Shown: piece by piece, positions 50,001 through 53,451 of the stretch
How the letters are laid out: each line of letters opens with the position of its first letter
How positions within the stretch are numbered: the first letter of the stretch is position 1
Origin: a virus
IMG/VR virus record: IMGVR_UViG_3300048927_000744
Location: 1 to 53,451 of that record
DNA: 53,451 nucleotides
Strand: one strand, 5' to 3'
Notes under the pieces: model-generated
Told to the model about the DNA's origin: nothing
Seen by the model: only the letters and a program-made list of their open reading frames with translations
Database searches by the model: none
Program-made: the position numbers and the translations under genes

Positions 50001-50452
50001 ATGCTTTGGAAGCTTACGCCCTGGAGGCTATTGAGCAGCAACTGTATCTGATGGCGCAAACCGGAGAGGCAAATAGTTTTTTTCTCCGAGAGAAGGATGG
50101 ACTGATGGCTCACTTCCAGAAAGTCGAGATCTCAGAATCCGACCACGTCCTGAAGCGCTTGGTCGATGTTCAGAACTTTCCGGATCTTTCCAGTCCTCGG
50201 CTTGATGCGCAGTTCGCCCAAATGAGGATGAGGATGCTTGTGAACCAAGGCAAGTATGATGAGCTACTGAAGCCTAGTAACAAACCTGCGAGTCATCAGT
50301 TGGCGTCACAGATTTCCAGCATGATGACGACGGGCATGCTCAGCGTCCGGGACGTTATGAAAATCAGTCACGACAGCGCCAATGTTAGCATGGTAGCTAG
50401 GCCCGCTTTATCACTTTCTGCTAACATGGGGTTAGCAGAAATGGGAGCATAG
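47054..50452 (+). CDS. gmtZ: GmtZ large divergent recombinase, 1132 aa
   Basis: Second trio protein. A tyrosine-recombinase-like C-terminal half is visible: R614 in HTGIRQQHLIWLD, H775-x-x-R778 in PHALRAGF and candidate Tyr808/809 in GQYLTGQSEALVWYY, where Gln replaces the usual His. A Cys cluster follows: C900-H-I-C903, C909, H920, C923 and C926, a probable zinc site. The N-terminal 550 residues are unassigned. It starts on the last base of the GmtY stop (TAATG). Probably acts with GmtY and GmtX in island movement (inferred from genetic linkage). Confidence 0.82.
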   Translation: MINLHPINAIWLVEENEVAQHFVKAVATVRTLYKKYYGAQPDSAADRVESVFRRALTFERWGVSEVQLTLEATFRNSNVHWSEVDPRLSGLSAAYEGSISQLFRLVFITLWARKVFVAPLGMQTIAHMPEVFDMLCEKLNVENLTLIRGVHPESKIKSLFKREEFDSGSSRVNFWLRLLLSTTAYTIEDLSQSDVNSLFTAANGSGQLPLRRYYVNDFLLTLSSQSAEKKKMVEDVINQYQLEKRENKPARVYKGRIRIGKVQKKAESAYEKSYAAAQEIASGVRDMNFAEDFSTYFPSHIFKKIFYIGGEGEDSLFYESSRYPVKVFSSMVNGFYKSFMHSMRLQNSTNHEFVLGLLMSYVMCYLPNFFLQRDGDLLDYPKNLNDFNCTLFFTRESVFLEGVILYEKEPPRTFIGYVNEFSRVKGWGSDTLYARVGIIDRFCDYVEDNNLVLPGADKFKNNFTSACYPAVSKRSGTDKVPVPRPYFSTFISMLDSLEYLVDHINCMPYYDGQSEQDVNYGVLGGELYQPSTVELTHSHAWAGLIGRNVKGIDEVNQSLLNYTPIFYHENKIQTFKFLPRFYKIVDIEIRGVVVSRISPNEVRLTQLMCHTGIRQQHLIWLDKDRYDRGVDRYRSLPFQPMFVSSDKSHGEWTAIVAMRAIEIMDRQRKWYDACTSPSFKQDLWYGMVEGSKFGRYKPLFRGQGNTDSDWNNSRQFRVYMLILQYFIRVQMQDASGEDLVFVKSEGGSPVPFLDYSPYFLRELAVSDLVSPHTPHALRAGFVSDAIRLLPPSIIGQYLTGQSEALVWYYAIFDGDNLSDHQQLLADYMMKNMQSIERGDAPELAETVLKLHAKLMTSIEKDPVQAIKTHGLISLAGVADDKNGLETLRARLYTKLAFNNCHICPFDNRCPKEVVSKIGGHRQCALCPYAIRGIDHLQAVSAEKDKAKEMMKVVLDKIQEYRALKPSARNPQILENLYVEYDHHALEAYALEAIEQQLYLMAQTGEANSFFLREKDGLMAHFQKVEISESDHVLKRLVDVQNFPDLSSPRLDAQFAQMRMRMLVNQGKYDELLKPSNKPASHQLASQISSMMTTGMLSVRDVMKISHDSANVSMVARPALSLSANMGLAEMGA

Positions 50453-50454
50453 CA

Positions 50455-51114
50455 TTGGTTCAGCGACTCGATCCGTTTGATAATTATAGAGCAGAGCACA
50501 AGGCATTACGCATTAGACATATTCGTAGTGCGCTTGATATTCTGTCTAAAGCTACGTATCCGAACATCACAAATTTGGCAATCGACGTTGCTAAAATTGT
50601 GAAAGAGTTTGAATACCGAGATTTCGAGTCGTTGCCTGAAAAGACTAAGGTCAAAGGCTTTAAGCCCGTTAGCCATGTCACGCTGCTTAGGAATTCCGAC
50701 TATCGTCTTTATCTAGATCGGAGCGGCAAGATAGAGGAGTCTGCAGAGGAAACGTCTGTCGTTACTACTTCGGATTTCGAAGCGCTTAAGATCCGCAATG
50801 CGAGTTTGAATGGCCAAATAGACCAGTTGAAACTCACAATCAGAAATATCGATTCTGGTGTTCTTCCTAATTCGCCAGAAGAAACGGATAAGCTTCGTAG
50901 CGAAACTGAAAGCCTTCGTGACGCTTTAACGATGGTTTGTAGGGTACTTGACAACGTTTTGGGCGAGTGTAATCAAGTCTTGATCACAGTTCCACCTGGG
51001 CAGGAAACTGAACAGCAACCGTCGCCCGGGTTGTGGGGATTATTCGATATCATCGCTACTTATGACGAGCTTTTGAAGCTTGATACTTTACGCAGACAAC
51101 TCTGCAAAGTTTAG
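50455..51114 (+). CDS. gmtX: GmtX, third protein of the trio, 219 aa (TTG start)
   Basis: Starts two bases after GmtZ, with TTG 50455 preceded by GGGAG. The N-terminus (about 15-55) has helices RHIRSALDILSKATYPNITNLAIDVAKIV, an HTH-like pattern resembling other trio-associated proteins. A coiled-coil part follows (about 110-165, EALKIRNASLNGQIDQLKLTIRN). The molecular role is unknown to me; the assignment is from order and size. Confidence 0.75.
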   Translation: MVQRLDPFDNYRAEHKALRIRHIRSALDILSKATYPNITNLAIDVAKIVKEFEYRDFESLPEKTKVKGFKPVSHVTLLRNSDYRLYLDRSGKIEESAEETSVVTTSDFEALKIRNASLNGQIDQLKLTIRNIDSGVLPNSPEETDKLRSETESLRDALTMVCRVLDNVLGECNQVLITVPPGQETEQQPSPGLWGLFDIIATYDELLKLDTLRRQLCKV

Positions 51115-51474
51115 CCCTCACGTTTCCTTGGGAGTGCCCGGAGTCGTACATTACAATGACGCCGGGGCGTGGGGCGTTGAGCACCAAGTGTTCAGCATCA
51201 ACAGGTCGCCCCAGATCTAGCAACCTCAGGCGCTCGATGATTTTCAAAGACTGGCGATGCCCCGCCTTGATATTAACCCTTGTGAAAATCGTCCTTCTGC
51301 TTTCAAGTAGTGTTTATGCCAGTAAGTCTGGTAGGGCGTAATTTTAATCCAGATTTTCCAGCCGCTTCGTACTCGCCACTTCTCTATCAATTTAGAGCGG
51401 TCAGTCGGTAAGGGCTCGTTGCTAGCACATTGGCCTAATACACTGCCCCAGAAATCCTTTTCGAGTCATTTCAG
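51115..51474. other. Interval after GMT trio, nothing assignable
   Basis: A 360-base stretch with no supported gene. Short frames on both strands, e.g. a minus-strand one (51056-51247, with VDAEHLVLNAPRPGVIVMYDSG) look like a possible decayed gene fragment. No clear terminator was found. Confidence 0.35.
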
Positions 51475-51750
51475 CTAACTCAACGGTGTAGCTTCATAGC
51501 TCAATCGTCCGAAAACGCTTATCCGATCAGCAACCAATGCACCGACTCGCTCTTGGGCAATTTTCAGTATATTCAGGATTTCTTGACTCACCTGTTTGGT
51601 GGACAGGTATTCCACGACTGGCTTGGGCGGAGGAGCAGCGTGACTCCACATTTCTATGATTACCTTGAGGAGCCCGTCTGAGCCAAAATACTTGAGAGCC
51701 ATTTCCCACAGCTGACCTTCCTGCACCATATCCAGGCGGGGCCTAGTCAT
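51475..51750 (-). CDS. Small hypothetical, 91 aa
   Basis: Helical, with a Pro-rich central stretch (SHAAPPPKPVVEYLSTKQVSQEILNILKIAQERVGALVADRI). It is divergent from the exonuclease gene with an 17-base gap, so the two may share a control region. No known family. ATG 51750 has a weak ribosome binding site; ATG 51729 is an alternative. Confidence 0.55.
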   Translation of the reverse strand: MTRPRLDMVQEGQLWEMALKYFGSDGLLKVIIEMWSHAAPPPKPVVEYLSTKQVSQEILNILKIAQERVGALVADRISVFGRLSYEATPLS

Positions 51751-51767
51751 AACGGAGTTCCAGCAAC

Positions 51768-52238
51768 ATGATGGTCTTTCTTGATTGCGAGTTTACCGAG
51801 CTCTCGGCGGCAGCGAAGCTGATATCACTGGCGTTAGTCGCTGAGGATGGGCACGAATTCTACGTGGAATTGCTCGATGCTTGGCAAGAAGAAGACTGCA
51901 GTGATTTCGTAAAGGAAACCGTGCTTCCACAGCTGTGGGGTGGGAGCTACGCGTTGCCCATTATCGAAGCCAGGATGTCGCTGCTCAGATTTCTGACGTC
52001 GTTCAAAAAAGAGATCGAGATCGTCACTGATGCCCCTCAGTTCGATTGGGAGCTTTTTTGCGACCTGGTATATGAGGACGGGCGATGGCCCAGAATCGTT
52101 CGTAATTTCCCTACTGACGCAACGACCCTTTCTCCGACTAGCGAGAGTGAAGAGCTGCCTCACCACGCCTTGCTCGACGCCAGGATCATCGCCGGCATGT
52201 TCGTATCTGTAAACCGAGGGCATCCCGGTGGAACCTGA
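51768..52238 (+). CDS. 3'-5' exonuclease, DEDDh/RNase T-like, 156 aa
   Basis: Nuclease of the DEDD superfamily. The first motif is LDCEF (D-x-E), the middle Asp is in IVTDAPQFDWELF, and the last motif is PHHALLDARIIAGMF (H...D), giving the DEDDh set. Length (156 aa) is at the small end, similar to stand-alone exoribonucleases found in mobile islands. It likely trims RNA or single-stranded DNA ends. Starts with tandem ATG ATG at 51768 after GGAG. First well-defined gene downstream of the GMT trio, so possibly cargo. Confidence 0.82.
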   Translation: MMVFLDCEFTELSAAAKLISLALVAEDGHEFYVELLDAWQEEDCSDFVKETVLPQLWGGSYALPIIEARMSLLRFLTSFKKEIEIVTDAPQFDWELFCDLVYEDGRWPRIVRNFPTDATTLSPTSESEELPHHALLDARIIAGMFVSVNRGHPGGT

Positions 52239-52857
52239 GCGGGTTAGACGGAACTATACCTCTAGCTGATTCGCTGGATTTTCTTGATCTCAGATCACAC
52301 CAAATCTCGTACAAACCACAAAAAGTAAACTCAAATACTTGGCTTTTGTTGGCAAGCCGAGCCGGGGCCTACGGCCCCAAATTAACGAGCAGGTTAAAAG
52401 GTGCGTAGGGGCAACCATAAGCGATGGTATTTGCTTGAGAGTGAGCTTAAAAAGCTGTCATATCGAAAGGGTCAGATAAAAACGGCGGCCAGCGAACCAG
52501 CCTCATTTCCAAAATGAAAAATGGGCCGGTGCAGGCAATGCTGCTTTTCTTTTGAGTTCAAAATATAGATCTCCGGTTTTGAAAAGCGAATTCAAGGGCA
52601 GAGATTTCATGATGTCGAAAAAAAGACATTAATGTCGCATTTATGTAAATATTGAATCAAGATCTGGCACCATCGCTTATGAGGTTCGCGTGCGCAGGGG
52701 GGGCTGTGGATTAAGCCGGAAATAAGGTTATCCAGTGATCGAAGCCATTTGGCGGCAAACCGATCTTTCCGCTTGGCCTCGAGTTGTCGTGTAGGCCAAG
52801 CTCAATCTCAACGCACCGCACCCTTTGAGAGCACCTGCGTCAATCCAGCATTGTCCT
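52239..52857. other. Long AT-rich intergenic region with inverted repeats
   Basis: 619 bases without a gene. Contains a perfect hairpin GGGGCC (52364-52369) / GGCCCC (52373-52378), a palindrome ACCATAAGCGATGGT (52414-52428), and an inverted copy of its 13-base part at 52669-52681 (ACCATCGCTTATG). No ribosome binding site plus ORF pair is convincing. It may contain regulatory sites of the flanking genes or a mobile-element end. Confidence 0.45.
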
Positions 52858-53355
52858 CTAACAATCAGCTCTAGATTCGGTAGCGTTAATCCTCTTCCAA
52901 TATCGATGCACAGTCGATAGAGCTAGCCCCGTCTCCCGCGCAATTTGCGATTGATTCATTCCAGCAGTCTTAAGCTCGCGAACGACGCTTTCGCTTCCCT
53001 TGTTCTGAGGCTTTCCAGGCTTACGGGGGGCAACCCCTCCATCAGTGAGCTGTTCAGCAAGAATTCCAAGACCTCCTTCTTTCTCAAACGCTTGCAGCTG
53101 CTTCAGGGCAGCATCCATGAGGACAGGGTAAGGGGTGTCTTGCTGTTGGGACATACATAGAGCTAGGAGGGCCAGAGGGTTTATTCGAAGGCCCTCAGCA
53201 AGGCTCTCGAACTTCTCAAGAGTAATGCTTGTTTCGCCTCGCTCGAGGGCGCTGAGTTTAGATTTCACGGAGGCGTCAGAAAGGTCTTCGTGCCGAAGTT
53301 GACGCTGCTTACGCAGTGCTCGGATGGCGCCTGCGAGTGCGATTCTAAGCTGCAT
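52858..53355 (-). CDS. XRE-type regulator with second C-terminal HTH, 165 aa
   Basis: The N-terminal part (about 5-62) is a Cro/CI-like HTH: LAGAIRALRKQRQLRHEDLSDASVKSKLSALERGETSITLEKFESLAEGL. A linker follows and a second HTH near the C-terminus (about 130-155: AGMNQSQIARETGLALSTVHRYW), resembling a resolvase-like or sigma region-4-like helix pair. Two DNA-binding units in one small protein are unusual. Leftward; possible regulator of nearby island genes. Start ATG 53355. Confidence 0.75.
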   Translation of the reverse strand: MQLRIALAGAIRALRKQRQLRHEDLSDASVKSKLSALERGETSITLEKFESLAEGLRINPLALLALCMSQQQDTPYPVLMDAALKQLQAFEKEGGLGILAEQLTDGGVAPRKPGKPQNKGSESVVRELKTAGMNQSQIARETGLALSTVHRYWKRINATESRADC

Positions 53356-53451
53356 GGCTCACTCAAAAGTCAGGATATAGCCACACAGTAGGGTTTCCGT
53401 TAAATACCAAAATGAGGTAGTATTGCGCATATCGCGACCAAGACGGCTCAT

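Noticed and set aside
1-53451. CRISPR array
   Set aside because: No regularly spaced direct repeats of 24-40 bases with unique spacers; the only tandem repeats are the 42-bp coding units in the tape measure gene.

Overview
The window looks like a chromosomal stretch of a Pseudomonas species (fluorescens/syringae/putida type). The reasons are a GC-rich phage backbone with Pseudomonas-style genes (a PrtN pyocin activator, a KilAC-type protein, a DUF4224-like protein, GpA terminase), AGGAG-type ribosome binding sites, and a partial tRNA-Ser(TGA). Nearly everything visible is mobile DNA; I see no clear core gene. All family names come from reading the sequences and motifs, not from searches.

Region 1 (1-~33.9 kb) is a temperate, apparently complete contractile-tailed prophage. 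A leftward early block (1-4648) carries the integrase, an HD phosphohydrolase, PrtN and small early genes. A LexA/CI-type repressor (4729-5511) faces a Cro/YdaS-like gene (5599). Perfect AAAC-N5-GTTT operator candidates lie on both sides of the repressor gene. The rightward early block (5599-9499) holds Cro, a CII-like regulator, a DksA-type zinc finger, a TOPRIM primase-VapE helicase and a Q-like antiterminator. It is followed by an iteron-like repeat array around an AT-rich core (9524-9802). The late block (10018-32932) has a holin, a lambda-like head module (GpA terminase, gpW, portal, ClpP-type protease, gpD, gpE, head-tail joining, gpZ) and a P2-like contractile tail module (V, W, J, I, fibre, chaperone, sheath, tube, E, tape measure, U, X, D). 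It ends with lysis genes (GH19 endolysin, nested Rz/Rz1). A Dam-like adenine methylase (33082) closes it.

Region 2 (~34.1-39.8 kb) is AT-richer cargo. One strand carries a protein with two GHKL ATPase modules, a response-regulator-like protein and an unknown protein. A C5-cytosine methyltransferase converges on them across a strong hairpin. I regard this as the best candidate for an undescribed sensing/defence system.

Region 3 (~39.8-44.3 kb) is an accessory segment with one small conserved-looking gene, two convergent unrelated genes that each carry an RNxxxH motif typical of HEPN ribonucleases, a 195-bp MITE-like inverted-repeat element, and the 3' part of a tRNA-Ser(TGA) gene with its terminator. 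It is bounded by a short tRNA T-arm repeat (40192 and 44222), which suggests past island integration.

Region 4 (45.1-53.45 kb) is a second mobile element recognisable as a Gamma-Mobile-Trio (GMT) operon: a small leader gene, GmtY (tyrosine recombinase), GmtZ (large divergent tyrosine recombinase with a Cys cluster) and GmtX, all tightly coupled and preceded by a cluster of overlapping palindromes. Downstream are an unknown gene, a DEDDh 3'-5' exonuclease and a two-HTH regulator, probably the start of cargo continuing past the right edge.
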